A DNA stretch of 64,000 nucleotides from Candidatus Zixiibacteriota bacterium (GCA_035380245.1 DAOSXA010000003.1:639676-703675); one strand, 5' to 3'. Positions 18,462-27,424 are shown, numbered from the stretch's first letter. Made by a program: numbers and translations. Notes: a model not told the origin generated them from the sequence alone.

Positions 18462-18728
18462 ATGGCTGAGACCACTCCAAGAAACCATAGGAAAACGCGT
18501 ATCGGTCGGGTTATTTCCGACAAGATGGACAAGACCATTATCGTACGTGTGGACCGGACCTACCGTCACCCGCTATACGAGAAGATTTTCCGTAGTTACT
18601 CGAAAGTATACGCTCATGATGAGAAGAACGATGCTCACATGGGCGACACCGTGCGGGTAATGGAGACCAGACCGCTGTCGGCCCAGAAACGCTGGCGTCT
18701 GGTAGAGATAATGGAAAGAGCCAAATAG
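18462..18728 (+). CDS. rpsQ: Small ribosomal subunit protein uS17
   Basis: OB-fold protein binding 16S rRNA early in assembly. 88 aa with the family core RIGRVISDKMDKTIIVRVDR, the HPLYEKIFRSYSKVYAHDE segment and VRVMETRPLSAQKRWRLVEI. Gene starts 10 nt after rpmC with GAGG upstream. Confidence 0.97.
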   Translation: MAETTPRNHRKTRIGRVISDKMDKTIIVRVDRTYRHPLYEKIFRSYSKVYAHDEKNDAHMGDTVRVMETRPLSAQKRWRLVEIMERAK

Positions 18729-18768
18729 CCTCGGGCTATTGTGACCGAACTGTGAAGGTGGTTGAACG

Positions 18769-19134
18769 ATGATTCAAGAATATACGATTCTTTCGGTTGC
18801 GGATAACTCCGGGGCAAAAAAGGCTATGTGCTTCCGCATTTTAGGCGGCCGCAAGAAGTACGCCCGTATCGGCGACATCATTGTGGTGGCCGTCAAGGAA
18901 GCCATTCCCGGTGGAACCGTAAAGAAATCCGAGGTCTGTAAGGCCGTGGTGGTACGGTCGAAAGCCGGTCTGCGTCGTAAAGACGGTTCGATTATCCGTT
19001 TTTCGGATAACGCTGCCGTGATTATTAACGACCAGAAAGAACCGCGGGGAACGCGTATTTTTGGCCCGGTGGCCCGCGAACTTCGCGACAAGCAATTCAT
19101 GAAAATAGTATCTTTGGCACCTGAGGTATTGTAA
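18769..19134 (+). CDS. rplN: Large ribosomal subunit protein uL14
   Basis: 50S interface protein, 121 aa, MIQEYTILSVADNSGAKKAM onward, with GDIIVVAVKEAIPGG and the C-terminal GTRIFGPVARELRDKQFMKI. AAGGTGG precedes the ATG by 8 nt. Typical length and position after rpsQ. Confidence 0.98.
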   Translation: MIQEYTILSVADNSGAKKAMCFRILGGRKKYARIGDIIVVAVKEAIPGGTVKKSEVCKAVVVRSKAGLRRKDGSIIRFSDNAAVIINDQKEPRGTRIFGPVARELRDKQFMKIVSLAPEVL

Positions 19135-19145
19135 GGAATCAGCTT

Positions 19146-19469
19146 ATGGCGATGAGAATCAAAAAAGGCGACACGGTCTATGTTCGGACGGGGTCAGCCA
19201 AAGGCAAGACCGGTCGGGTGCTGCATGTCGACTATGAGAAGAACACGGTATTGGTGGAAGGCGTAGCCATGCGCAAACGTCGCCAGCGTCCGTCGCAGAA
19301 GAACCCGAAGGGCGGGATCATCTCGATCGAGGCGCCGATTCACCTCTCCAACGTCGCTCTGTACAGCTCGACCCTGAGTGGTCCGACCAAGACCACCAAC
19401 AAAGCGATATCCGACGGCGGCAAAGTTCATAAGGTGCGGGTCTGCCGCAAGACCGGCGAGCAGATTTAA
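19146..19469 (+). CDS. rplX: Large ribosomal subunit protein uL24
   Basis: Assembly-initiator protein with a KOW motif (IKKGDTVYVRTGSAKGKTGR). 107 aa; the segment RPSQKNPKGGIISIEAPIHL is typical of bacterial L24. Eleven nt after rplN. Confidence 0.97.
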   Translation: MAMRIKKGDTVYVRTGSAKGKTGRVLHVDYEKNTVLVEGVAMRKRRQRPSQKNPKGGIISIEAPIHLSNVALYSSTLSGPTKTTNKAISDGGKVHKVRVCRKTGEQI

Positions 19470-19480
19470 GGTAAGACGCT

Positions 19481-20020
19481 ATGACGAGCATGAAACGAAA
19501 ATATGAAGAAGAAGTCGTTCCGAAGCTGACCAAAGACGGCAAGTACAAATCGCCGATGCAGGTCCCGCGCATTTCCAAGGTGTCGATTAACATCGGCGTC
19601 GGAGAAGCGATCGAGAACGCCAAGGCTCTTGAGGCAGCGGTCGAGGATTTGACCAAGATCACCGGACGCAAGCCTTATGTTACCCGGGCCAAGAAGAGCA
19701 TCTCCAACTTCAAACTGCGTGAGGGGGTGCCGATCGGCTGCTCCGTAACATTGCGGCGCGATGTCATGTACGAATTCCTGGATCGGTTGATCAATATCGC
19801 CATCCCGCGCATTCGTGACTTCCGCGGCGTCAATCCCAACGGATTCGATGGCCGAGGTAATTACAACCTCGGTTTGAAAGAGCAGTTGATCTTTCCTGAA
19901 ATCGATTATGATAAGATTGATAAAATCCGCGGAATGAACATTGCCATTACGACGACCGCCGAGACCGACGAAGAGGCTCGGTTGCTGTTGACCGAAATGG
20001 GAATGCCGTTCCGGAAGTAG
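19481..20020 (+). CDS. rplE: Large ribosomal subunit protein uL5
   Basis: 5S rRNA-binding protein of the central protuberance. 179 aa, with VPRISKVSINIGVGEAIENA, ITGRKPYVTRAKKSISNFKL and DFRGVNPNGFDGRGNYNLGL. Normal length; 7 nt before rpsN. Confidence 0.98.
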   Translation: MTSMKRKYEEEVVPKLTKDGKYKSPMQVPRISKVSINIGVGEAIENAKALEAAVEDLTKITGRKPYVTRAKKSISNFKLREGVPIGCSVTLRRDVMYEFLDRLINIAIPRIRDFRGVNPNGFDGRGNYNLGLKEQLIFPEIDYDKIDKIRGMNIAITTTAETDEEARLLLTEMGMPFRK

Positions 20021-20027
20021 GGGACCC

Positions 20028-20213
20028 ATGGCTAAGAAGTGTTTGATAGAGAAACAGGGCCGGAAGCCGAAATTCCAGGTACGTCAATACAACCGCTGCC
20101 GTCGGTGCGGTCGTCCGCGGGCGTACATGCGTCGCTTCGGTCTGTGTCGCATCTGTTTTAGACAAATGGCTCTGGCTGGCGAAATCCCCGGTGTGGTAAA
20201 AGCCAGTTGGTAG
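20028..20213 (+). CDS. rpsN: Small ribosomal subunit protein uS14, zinc-binding type Z
   Basis: 61-aa short S14 with two CxxC pairs (CRRCGRPRAYMRRFGLCRIC) that bind a zinc ion; this is the zinc-dependent form rather than the about 100-aa zinc-free form. It ends GEIPGVVKASW as usual. GGGGA lies before the ATG. Together with the zinc-type S4 and L36 it shows that this locus encodes zinc-dependent ribosomal proteins. Confidence 0.97.
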   Translation: MAKKCLIEKQGRKPKFQVRQYNRCRRCGRPRAYMRRFGLCRICFRQMALAGEIPGVVKASW

Positions 20214-20242
20214 AAGCTAAGGAAGTTTGGGAGTAGCGAATA

Positions 20243-20644
20243 ATGAGCATGACCGACCCTCTCGCCGACCTTTTGACGCGGATCAGAAACGCCTCAAAAG
20301 CTCACAAAAATGCGGTGGATATCCCGGCCTCGAATATCAAGCGTGAAGTCGTCCGTATCCTTAAGGAAGCCGATTTCGTAAAAGATTCAACCGAGCTGCC
20401 GGACAACAAACAGGGTATTTTGCGGGTATATCTGCGCTACAGTAAGGGCGATGTACCGGTCCTTAAAGGGATCCAGCGCGTCTCGCGTCCGGGACTTCGC
20501 CGCTATGCCAGCGCCGACGAGGTTCGCCATTCGACCTTCAACCAGCGCGGTATGACCATCGTATCCACCTCCAGCGGTGTAATGACCAATTTCGACGCGG
20601 CTAAGAAGGGGATCGGCGGCGAGCTGCTGCTCAGATGCTGGTAG
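20243..20644 (+). CDS. rpsH: Small ribosomal subunit protein uS8
   Basis: Central-domain 16S-binding protein, translational regulator of the spc operon in enterobacteria. 133 aa, MSMTDPLADLLTRIRNASKA, with VSRPGLRRYASADEVRH and the C-terminal GMTIVSTSSGVMTNFDAAKK and GGELLLRCW. Normal length. Confidence 0.98.
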   Translation: MSMTDPLADLLTRIRNASKAHKNAVDIPASNIKREVVRILKEADFVKDSTELPDNKQGILRVYLRYSKGDVPVLKGIQRVSRPGLRRYASADEVRHSTFNQRGMTIVSTSSGVMTNFDAAKKGIGGELLLRCW

Positions 20645-20662
20645 TGAAAGGGAAGCTATAAG

Positions 20663-21208
20663 ATGTCACGCGTAGGCAAACAACCGATTACGATTCCCGA
20701 CAAAGTCAAGGTCGAGATCGATGGCAAGCATATCAAGGTGACCGGACCTCAGGGCTCTCTTGAACGTACCATTCATCCTGATATCGTTGCCGCCCTCGAG
20801 GAGAACCAGGTTGTCGTTACCCGTTCGAGCGATTTAAAGAAATATCGTGCGCTGCACGGACTGACTCGAGCGCTGTTGCACAACATGGTCGAAGGCGTCT
20901 CGCAGGGATATAAGAAAGAACTCCAACTGGTCGGCGTTGGTTATCGTTCGGAAATGAAAGGTGAGATGCTCGTATTGCATCTCGGCTACTCCCATCCGAC
21001 GATCTTCATTCCTCCGGACGGAATCAAGTTTACGAACCTGCCCAAAGAGAGCAAGATCATTGTCGAAGGTATCGACAAGGAATTGGTCGGCGAAGTGGCC
21101 GCGAAAATCAGGTCGCTGCGCAAACCGGAGCCGTACAAGGGCAAGGGTATCAGATATGTCGGTGAGCATGTTCGCTCCAAGGCCGGTAAGGCGGCCGGCG
21201 GCGCCTAA
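20663..21208 (+). CDS. rplF: Large ribosomal subunit protein uL6
   Basis: 50S protein near the GTPase-associated region. 181 aa, MSRVGKQPITIPDKVKVEID, two L6 repeats and the C-terminal signature RKPEPYKGKGIRYVGEHVRS. Sits 18 nt after rpsH and 17 nt before rplR. Confidence 0.98.
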   Translation: MSRVGKQPITIPDKVKVEIDGKHIKVTGPQGSLERTIHPDIVAALEENQVVVTRSSDLKKYRALHGLTRALLHNMVEGVSQGYKKELQLVGVGYRSEMKGEMLVLHLGYSHPTIFIPPDGIKFTNLPKESKIIVEGIDKELVGEVAAKIRSLRKPEPYKGKGIRYVGEHVRSKAGKAAGGA

Positions 21209-21225
21209 TATACGAGGTTAAGCTG

Positions 21226-21600
21226 ATGGCAGATAAGAATACTAAGAAAGCTAAGCGGGCCGTACGGCGTCGTCGCCGGGTCAGAGGTAAGGTGTTTGGT
21301 ACCGCCGAATGTCCGCGTCTGACTGTTGCCAAGTCGCTCAATAATATCTTCGTGCAGATTATTGACGATGAAGAGGGACGAACCCTGATCGGCACCGCCT
21401 CCAACGCGAAAGACATCAAAACCGAACTTAAGGACGACATGTCCAAGGTTGATGTGGCCAAGCTGGTCGGGCAGGCTATTGCCCGCAAGGCCAAAGAACA
21501 GGGAATCGAAACGGTAGTGTTTGATCGCAACATGTATCTCTTCCACGGCCGAATCAAGGCCGTAGCCGAAGGGGCGCGTGAAGGCGGTCTCAAGTTTTAA
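21226..21600 (+). CDS. rplR: Large ribosomal subunit protein uL18
   Basis: 5S rRNA-binding protein. 124 aa; basic N-terminus (KKAKRAVRRRRRVRGKVFGT), core with RLTVAKSLNNIFVQIIDDEE and ending FHGRIKAVAEGAREGGLKF. The family pattern and position between rplF and rpsE are clear. Confidence 0.97.
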   Translation: MADKNTKKAKRAVRRRRRVRGKVFGTAECPRLTVAKSLNNIFVQIIDDEEGRTLIGTASNAKDIKTELKDDMSKVDVAKLVGQAIARKAKEQGIETVVFDRNMYLFHGRIKAVAEGAREGGLKF

Positions 21601-21636
21601 GAGAATAAGTCCGCTTTAGTAATAGAGAGGCTCAAA

Positions 21637-22119
21637 TTGGCAAGATTCGAGCAAGACAACCTCGAATTCGAGGAGAAAGTAATCAACGTCAACCGCGTGG
21701 CCAAAGTGGTCAAGGGCGGCCGTCGCTTCAGCTTTACAGCTTTAGTGGCTGTCGGTGATCGCAACGGCAAGGTGGGCGTGGGTCACGGTAAGGCTCCCGA
21801 AGTATCCGAGGCGATTCGCAAGGCCACCGAGGCGGCCAAGAAAGAGATGACCGGGATAAGTCTCGTCGAAGGGACGATACCGCACCGTATCGATGGCCAG
21901 TTCGGCGCGACCACGGTAATGATGCGGCCGGCTTCACCGGGTACCGGTGTTATCGCCGGTGGCGCGGTTCGCGCTATCCTGGAGTCATTGGGAATCCAGG
22001 ATGTCCTGACCAAGGTGCTCGGCAGTCGCAATCCGAACAATGTGGTTAAAGCCACCATGAACGGTCTGCAGCTCCTGCGTACTCGCGATCAGGAACAGGC
22101 TTTCCGGCGCGACCATTAA
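21637..22119 (+). CDS. rpsE: Small ribosomal subunit protein uS5
   Basis: 30S protein at the mRNA entrance, affecting decoding fidelity. The TTG at 21637 follows GAGAGG (21625-21630) by 6 nt. 160 aa; the core KVVKGGRRFSFTALVAVGDR, GHGKAPEVSEAIRKATEAAK and the SPGTGVIAGGAVRAILESLG segment are standard. Confidence 0.97.
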   Translation: MARFEQDNLEFEEKVINVNRVAKVVKGGRRFSFTALVAVGDRNGKVGVGHGKAPEVSEAIRKATEAAKKEMTGISLVEGTIPHRIDGQFGATTVMMRPASPGTGVIAGGAVRAILESLGIQDVLTKVLGSRNPNNVVKATMNGLQLLRTRDQEQAFRRDH

Positions 22120-22149
22120 CGATCTGGGCTCAGATAAAGGATGAATGAA

Positions 22150-22332
22150 ATGGCCAGGCTAAAAGTTACCCAGATTCGCAGTACGATTGACCGCAAGGAA
22201 CCCCAGAAGCGGACCATTAAAGCGCTCGGTCTGGGTCGGATCCGTAAGACGGTCATACACAATGACACACCGCAGATACGCGGTATGGTACGTGCCGTCG
22301 CTCATCTGGTGCAAGTGGAAGAAATCGACTAA
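22150..22332 (+). CDS. rpmD: Large ribosomal subunit protein uL30
   Basis: 60-aa protein from the ATG at 22150 (MARLKVTQIRSTIDRK), chosen over an ATG at 22141 that sits directly on the AAAGG ribosome-binding site. Contains LGLGRIRKTVIHNDTPQIRG and the C-terminal MVRAVAHLVQVEEID. Length matches the family exactly. Confidence 0.96.
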   Translation: MARLKVTQIRSTIDRKEPQKRTIKALGLGRIRKTVIHNDTPQIRGMVRAVAHLVQVEEID

Positions 22333-22352
22333 AAGAGGTGATAGAGGCTCCC

Positions 22353-22790
22353 ATGGAACTCCATACGCTACAACCGCCGGTCGGCTCCAAAAAGACGCGC
22401 AAACGTGTCGGACGCGGGGCAGGCAGCGGCCTCGGCAAGACTTCAGGTCGCGGTCACAAGGGACAGGGCGCCCGCAGCGGATACACGCACCGCTTCGGCA
22501 ACGAGGGTGGTCAGTGGCCCCTTCAGCGGCGTCTACCTAAACGCGGCTTTACTAATATCTTCAGGAAGGTCTATCAGATCGTTAACGTGGCTGACCTTGA
22601 GCATTGCGAACCGGGTGAGATTACCGGTGTGACGCTGGTCAAAGCCGGTCTGATCAAGAAGGCCGACGCCCCGTTCAAGCTGTTGGGCAAGGGCGAGGTT
22701 CAGAAAGCCTTCACCGTTAAAGCACAGGCCTTCTCGAAGTCCGCGATCGAGAAGATAGAAAAGGCCGGGGGCAAGGCGGAGGTGGTTTAG
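22353..22790 (+). CDS. rplO: Large ribosomal subunit protein uL15
   Basis: 145 aa from the ATG at 22353, with AGAGG (22343-22347) upstream; a GTG at 22338 would add five residues. The N-terminal basic signature KKTRKRVGRGAGSGLGKTSG and the following RGHKGQGARSG are typical. Its stop codon TAG overlaps the GTG of secY, so the two are translationally coupled. Confidence 0.97.
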   Translation: MELHTLQPPVGSKKTRKRVGRGAGSGLGKTSGRGHKGQGARSGYTHRFGNEGGQWPLQRRLPKRGFTNIFRKVYQIVNVADLEHCEPGEITGVTLVKAGLIKKADAPFKLLGKGEVQKAFTVKAQAFSKSAIEKIEKAGGKAEVV

Positions 22791-24097
22791 TGCTAGAAAC
22801 ATTCAAGTCGATCTTCAAGGTTGAGGAACTTAGAAAAAGGATCCTTTTCACACTTGGTATTCTCATCGTTTACCGTGTGGGTGGTCATATCCCAACCCCG
22901 GGTGTCGATGGTTCCATTCTAGCGGCAGCGCTTTCGCAGAACTCGATCTTCGGACTGCTCGATTTGTTCGCGGGCGGCGCTTTTGCCAAGGCCACGATCT
23001 TCGCGCTCGGCATTATGCCGTACATCTCGGCCTCGATTATGTTGCAGTTGCTCGGTTCGGTCGTTCCGTACCTGCAGCGCTTGCAGCGCGAGGGAGAAGA
23101 AGGTCGTCGCAAGATCACCCAGTACACTCGTTACCTGACGGTGCTTATCGGTGCTCTGCAGGCCTGGGGTACGGCCGGCTTCCTGACGACCATTCAGCAT
23201 AACGGAGTATCGGCCGTGCACATGAGCACGACTTGGTTTATCCCGTTGACCATTATCACATTCACCTGTGGCGTGATATTTATCATGTATCTCGGTGAAC
23301 AGATTACGGAACGGGGCATAGGTAACGGTATTTCGCTGATCATTTTCATCGGTATTATCGCCCGTTTCCCGGATGCTATTATCGAAGAAGTCCGCTATGT
23401 CTGGTATGGCTCCCGCAGCATTCTTCTGGAACTGCTCCTGGTGGCCATGATGATCGGTGTTATCGCGGCCGTTATCATGGTAACCCGCGCCCAGCGTAAG
23501 GTGCCGGTGCAATACCCCAAGAAGGTCGTGGGTCGGAAGGTTTTCGGCGGCGCTACCACACACTTGCCGTTGTCGGTTAACTCCGCCGGTGTTATCCCGA
23601 TCATTTTTGCACAGTCAATCATGTTTTTGCCGTCGACGGTCGCCCAGTTATTCCCGAATGTCGACTGGATCCAGAATCTTGTTTCCGTTGCGCTGGTTCC
23701 CGGCGGACTCTGGTATTCCATTATCTATGGGTTGATTATCATATTCTTTGCCTATTTCTATACCGCCATCGTGTTCAATCCGATGGAAATGGCGGACAAT
23801 ATGCGCAAGAACGGCGGCTATATTCCGGGTATTCGTCCCGGCAAGAATACCAGCGATTATATTGAGAAGATTTTAACTCGTATCACTCTGCCGGGCGCAC
23901 TTTTCTTCGCGGCAATCGCCATTCTGCCCTGGGTGCTCGTGGCCAAGGTTCAGGTCAATTACTTCTTCGGCGGTACCGGTCTGCTGATCGTGGTCGGTGT
24001 GGCCCTGGATACGCTCCAGCAAATCGAGTCGCACTTGTTGATGCGCCACTACGATGGTTTCATGAAGAAGGGTCGTATCCGCGGGAGGTCAATGTAA
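22790..24097 (+). CDS. secY: Preprotein translocase subunit SecY
   Basis: Channel protein of the Sec translocon in the inner membrane. 435 aa with ten predicted transmembrane segments; the lateral-gate/plug region GGAFAKATIFALGIMPYISA and the cytoplasmic loop AQRKVPVQYPKK are characteristic, as is the C-terminal HLLMRHYDGFMKKGRIRGR. GTG start overlapping the rplO stop. adk follows after 1 nt. Confidence 0.98.
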   Translation: MLETFKSIFKVEELRKRILFTLGILIVYRVGGHIPTPGVDGSILAAALSQNSIFGLLDLFAGGAFAKATIFALGIMPYISASIMLQLLGSVVPYLQRLQREGEEGRRKITQYTRYLTVLIGALQAWGTAGFLTTIQHNGVSAVHMSTTWFIPLTIITFTCGVIFIMYLGEQITERGIGNGISLIIFIGIIARFPDAIIEEVRYVWYGSRSILLELLLVAMMIGVIAAVIMVTRAQRKVPVQYPKKVVGRKVFGGATTHLPLSVNSAGVIPIIFAQSIMFLPSTVAQLFPNVDWIQNLVSVALVPGGLWYSIIYGLIIIFFAYFYTAIVFNPMEMADNMRKNGGYIPGIRPGKNTSDYIEKILTRITLPGALFFAAIAILPWVLVAKVQVNYFFGGTGLLIVVGVALDTLQQIESHLLMRHYDGFMKKGRIRGRSM

Positions 24098-24098
24098 G

Positions 24099-24743
24099 AT
24101 GAACTTGATTTTCTTGGGCCCTCCGGGGTCAGGCAAAGGGACACAGGCGTCCCGCGTTTCGAAAGAATTGGGTGTGCTGCATTTATCGACCGGCGACCTG
24201 TTGCGTGAGGCGGTCAAGCAGGGCACGGAACTGGGTTTGAAGGCTAAAGGCTACATGGAGAAAGGGGAACTAGTCCCCGATGCTCTGATTGTCGGCCTCA
24301 TTGAAGATAAGGTAAAGGCGGGTGAGCTTAAGAACGGATTTATCCTGGACGGCTTTCCCCGCACGGTTCCTCAGGCCGAGAGTCTCAAGGGAATGTTCGT
24401 TAAGAACGCCATGGAACTCGACAAAGCGGTCCTGATTGCTGTTGGCGATGAAGAGATCGTGAAACGTTTATCCGGTCGTTATTTCTGCCCGACCTGCCAG
24501 AAGACCTATAACTACCCGGCTAACATGCCGAAGCAGGAAGGCATTTGCGACAATGACGGCGACAAGCTGATGCGTCGTCCGGATGATGAGGAGTCGGTCG
24601 TTCGTAATCGCCTTGAAGTCTACAAAAAACAGACTCAGCCGATAGAGGATTTTTATCGGAACGAGTCCGTTTTAGTCGAAATTCGGGGCGAGAATACTCC
24701 CGATAACGTATTTAACGACATCATGAAAGCCGTAAAAGGCTAA
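24099..24743 (+). CDS. adk: Adenylate kinase, zinc-type lid
   Basis: Interconverts ATP+AMP and 2 ADP. 214 aa, P-loop GPPGSGKGTQ at residues 7-16, DGFPRTVPQAE in the AMP-binding part. The lid has C-x2-C (CPTC) and later C-x2-D (CDND), a Cys3-Asp zinc set seen in many long-type bacterial enzymes. Located between secY and map as in many bacteria. Confidence 0.97.
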   Translation: MNLIFLGPPGSGKGTQASRVSKELGVLHLSTGDLLREAVKQGTELGLKAKGYMEKGELVPDALIVGLIEDKVKAGELKNGFILDGFPRTVPQAESLKGMFVKNAMELDKAVLIAVGDEEIVKRLSGRYFCPTCQKTYNYPANMPKQEGICDNDGDKLMRRPDDEESVVRNRLEVYKKQTQPIEDFYRNESVLVEIRGENTPDNVFNDIMKAVKG

Positions 24744-24766
24744 AGTATTATATTAAGGCATTTGCA

Positions 24767-25513
24767 GTGATTAAACTGAAGACAAAAGATGAAATTGAGA
24801 TCCTTCGTCGCGCCGGAAGAGTTGTTTCGCGGACGCTCGATATGGTCGAGAAGACCATTCGCTCCGGAATGACTACCGGTGAGTTGGACAAGATCATCGA
24901 GGAGTTCATTCGCTCGCAGGGCGCTGAACCCGGTTTTCTTAACTATCACGGATTCCCGGCTTCTGCCTGCATTTCGATTGACGAGGAAGTAGTCCACGGT
25001 ATCCCGGGTACAAGAGTTATCAAAGAAGGCGATATCGTGTCGGTGGATGTTGGTTCTATCGTGGATAATTACTATGGTGATTCCGCCCGAACCTTCGCCA
25101 TTGGGCAGATTTCCGACAAGAAGGCGCGGCTGATGGAAATAACCCGCCAGTGTCTCGATAAGGCTATTGACAAAGCGAGACCAGGGAATAAATTGGGACA
25201 GATTTCGGCCACTGTGCAGGAAACTGCGGAGAGGGCCGGTTTTGGTGTGGTGCGTGCTCTGGTTGGGCACGGCATCGGCCGGAATATGCACGAGGATCCC
25301 CAGGTTCCCAATTTCGGTTCGGAGAACGCGGGGCCGGTGCTGGAGATCGGCACGGTCATCGCCATCGAACCCATGATTAATTTGGGCACATGGGAAGTTT
25401 ACACGAAACCGGATGGCTGGACTTATGTCACAGCCGACGGGTTGCCCTCGGCGCATTTTGAACACATGGTGGCCGTGACTGAAAACGGTCCTGACGTTTT
25501 GACATTATCGTAA
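24767..25513 (+). CDS. map: Methionine aminopeptidase, type I
   Basis: Removes the initiator Met from nascent proteins. GTG start with AAGG 8 nt upstream; 248 aa. Metal ligands are all visible: D in VDVGSIVDNYYGDSARTF (two Asp), H in GHGIGRNMHEDPQVPNFG, E in AIEPMINLG and the late E of AVTENG; substrate His in NYHGFPASACISI. No N-terminal zinc-finger extension, so type Ia. Confidence 0.97.
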   Translation: MIKLKTKDEIEILRRAGRVVSRTLDMVEKTIRSGMTTGELDKIIEEFIRSQGAEPGFLNYHGFPASACISIDEEVVHGIPGTRVIKEGDIVSVDVGSIVDNYYGDSARTFAIGQISDKKARLMEITRQCLDKAIDKARPGNKLGQISATVQETAERAGFGVVRALVGHGIGRNMHEDPQVPNFGSENAGPVLEIGTVIAIEPMINLGTWEVYTKPDGWTYVTADGLPSAHFEHMVAVTENGPDVLTLS

Positions 25514-25521
25514 AGGAGCTT

Positions 25522-25740
25522 ATGGCCAAAGAACAGACAATCCAGGTTGAGGGAAAAGTGATTGAACCGCTGCCGAATGCGATGTTCAAGGTGGAACTCG
25601 ACAATGGACACGTAGTTCTGGCTCATATCTCCGGTAAAATGAGAATGCATTTTATCAAGATCCTTCCGGGAGATAAGGTGACTTTGGAATTATCCCCGTA
25701 CGACCTTACTCGCGGGCGGATCACATATCGCTACAAATAA
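25522..25740 (+). CDS. infA: Translation initiation factor IF-1
   Basis: 72-aa OB-fold factor, exactly the family length: MAKEQTIQVEGKVIEPLPNA, then LDNGHVVLAHISGKMRMHFI and a C-terminal DLTRGRITYRYK. AAAGGAG precedes the ATG by 5 nt. Placed between map and rpmJ, as in Firmicutes and many others. Confidence 0.98.
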   Translation: MAKEQTIQVEGKVIEPLPNAMFKVELDNGHVVLAHISGKMRMHFIKILPGDKVTLELSPYDLTRGRITYRYK

Positions 25741-25763
25741 GTAGTGCAGTTGAAGGTGTTGTT

Positions 25764-25880
25764 ATGAAAGTTCGTTCATCGATCAAGAAGCGCTGTGAGC
25801 ACTGCAAGATAATCCGTCGCCATGGAATCCTGCGAGTGATCTGCAAGCGTAACCCGAGCCATAAGCAGCGCCAGGGTTAG
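25764..25880 (+). CDS. rpmJ: Large ribosomal subunit protein bL36, zinc type
   Basis: Small gene of 38 codons: MKVRSSIKKRCEHCKIIRRH continues with GILRVICKRNPSHKQRQG. The three Cys and one His (C-x2-C ... C-x5-H) form the zinc ribbon of the C+ type. AAGG lies about 8 nt before the ATG. It is in the conserved infA-rpmJ-rpsM order. Confidence 0.97.
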   Translation: MKVRSSIKKRCEHCKIIRRHGILRVICKRNPSHKQRQG

Positions 25881-25924
25881 TTGGAAAGTTAAGTTAGTCT
25901 TGTTGATAAACTGAGGAGACACAA

Positions 25925-26311
25925 TTGGCTCGAATTGCCGGTGTTGATTTGCCGAGGGAGAAGCGGGTGGAAGTAGGCCTGACCTATATTTATGGGATCG
26001 GTTCCTACAGCGCCACTCAGATTCTTCAGAAAACCGGGATAAACCCGGACACTCGGGTAAACAAGCTGACCGATGAGGAAGTAGCCAAGCTGAGAAACGT
26101 CATCGAAAACGAATACAACGTCGAAGGTAACCTTCGCGGTGAGATTTCGATGAATATCAAGCGGCTTATAGACATTGGCAGCTATCGGGGTCTGCGCCAT
26201 CGTCGCGGATTGCCGTGCCATGGCCAGCGGACCAAAACCAACGCCCGCACTCGGAAGGGTCCGAAGCGGGCAATCGGCGGACTTAAGAAGAAGCCGCCGG
26301 GCAAGAAGTAA
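25925..26311 (+). CDS. rpsM: Small ribosomal subunit protein uS13
   Basis: 30S head protein at the subunit bridge and P-site. TTG start with GAGGAG (25913-25918) 6 nt upstream. 128 aa, ARIAGVDLPREKRVEVGLTY and the C-terminal RGLRHRRGLPCHGQRTKTNA, RTRKGPK motif. Slightly basic tail ending KKKPPGKK. Confidence 0.97.
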   Translation: MARIAGVDLPREKRVEVGLTYIYGIGSYSATQILQKTGINPDTRVNKLTDEEVAKLRNVIENEYNVEGNLRGEISMNIKRLIDIGSYRGLRHRRGLPCHGQRTKTNARTRKGPKRAIGGLKKKPPGKK

Positions 26312-26337
26312 GACTGAAACACGGTTGAGGTGCTTTC

Positions 26338-26733
26338 GTGGCAGATGCTAAGAAAAAAGGGCGTACCAAGAAAAAGGCACGCAAAGTAGACGCTAGCGGT
26401 GTGGCTCACATCAAGGCGACCTTTAATAACACCATTATTTCGGTTTGCGATCAGTCCGGGCAGATTATCTCCTGGGCGAGCGCCGGCCGAGTCGGTTTTA
26501 AGGGTTCCAAGAAGTCCACGCCGTTCGCCGCCCAATTGGCCGGCTCAACAGCGGCCAAAGAGGCGATGGATATGGGTCTGCGCCGGGTTGAAGTCTGGGT
26601 TAAAGGGCCGGGCTCCGGTCGCGAAGCGGCTATCCGCTCCATGTCCGCGGCGGGACTCGAGGTCACGCTGATTAAAGACGTAACGCCGATTCCGCATAAC
26701 GGATGTCGGCCGCCGAAACGTCGTCGTGTATGA
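26338..26733 (+). CDS. rpsK: Small ribosomal subunit protein uS11
   Basis: Platform protein near the Shine-Dalgarno duplex. GTG start; 131 aa, basic N-terminus, then VAHIKATFNNTIISVCDQSG, GFKGSKKSTPFAAQLA and DVTPIPHNGCRPPKRRRV. Note a second opposite-strand frame here is a shadow. Confidence 0.98.
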   Translation: MADAKKKGRTKKKARKVDASGVAHIKATFNNTIISVCDQSGQIISWASAGRVGFKGSKKSTPFAAQLAGSTAAKEAMDMGLRRVEVWVKGPGSGREAAIRSMSAAGLEVTLIKDVTPIPHNGCRPPKRRRV

Positions 26734-26765
26734 GATTTTGAATTAGTATTGTTATAGGAGACTTG

Positions 26766-27395
26766 ATGGCTCGTTACCGTGATGCAAACTGCAAGCTGTG
26801 CCGCCGGGAAGGTGAGAAGCTCTTCCTGAAGGGCACACGCTGTATGACCGATAAATGTGCGATGGAGAGACGGCCGACCCCTCCGGGTCAGCATGGTGGA
26901 CGTATCCGCCGTAAGGTATCTCCGTACGGTCTTCAGCTGCGCGAAAAGCAGAAGATGCGTCGTATTTACGGCATCCTTGAGAAGCAGTTCCGCAACTACT
27001 TTAAGGCAGCGGATCGGAAAACCGGTGTAACCGGTGAGACCCTGCTGCAACTGCTTGAATCGCGTTTGGATAACCTCGTCTATCGACTGGGCTTTGCGGC
27101 TTCTCGTAAAGCGGCCAGACAGCTGGTTCGGCATCGTCATGTCATGGTCAACGGGCGAATTGTGGATATTCCCGCCTATTCGATTAAGCCGGGCGAGATT
27201 ATCAAAATCAAGGACAAGTCCAAGAACCTGGATTTGGTCCACGCGGCCCTCAAGGAAGTGGGACGCGGTGATGAACTCCCGTGGCTGCGTTTGAATAAGG
27301 CGGCGCTCGAGGGCGAACTGCTCGAGATCCCCAAGCGCTCCGATATTCCGCTAAACGTTAACGAACAACTTATTGTGGAGCTTTACTCCAAGTAA
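26766..27395 (+). CDS. rpsD: Small ribosomal subunit protein uS4, zinc-containing form
   Basis: 16S assembly initiator; transcript-binding repressor in several bacteria. ATG at 26766 with TAGGAG (26755-26760) 5 nt upstream is preferred to the adjoining TTG. 209 aa; N-terminal C-x2-C ... C ... C zinc site (CKLCRREGEKLFLKGTRC), then S4 RNA-binding domain LVYRLGFAASRKAARQLVRH and HVMVNGRIVDIPAYSIKPGE. Confidence 0.97.
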   Translation: MARYRDANCKLCRREGEKLFLKGTRCMTDKCAMERRPTPPGQHGGRIRRKVSPYGLQLREKQKMRRIYGILEKQFRNYFKAADRKTGVTGETLLQLLESRLDNLVYRLGFAASRKAARQLVRHRHVMVNGRIVDIPAYSIKPGEIIKIKDKSKNLDLVHAALKEVGRGDELPWLRLNKAALEGELLEIPKRSDIPLNVNEQLIVELYSK

Positions 27396-27424
27396 TGTTC
27401 TTCCCTTTGGGAGGTTATTAGACT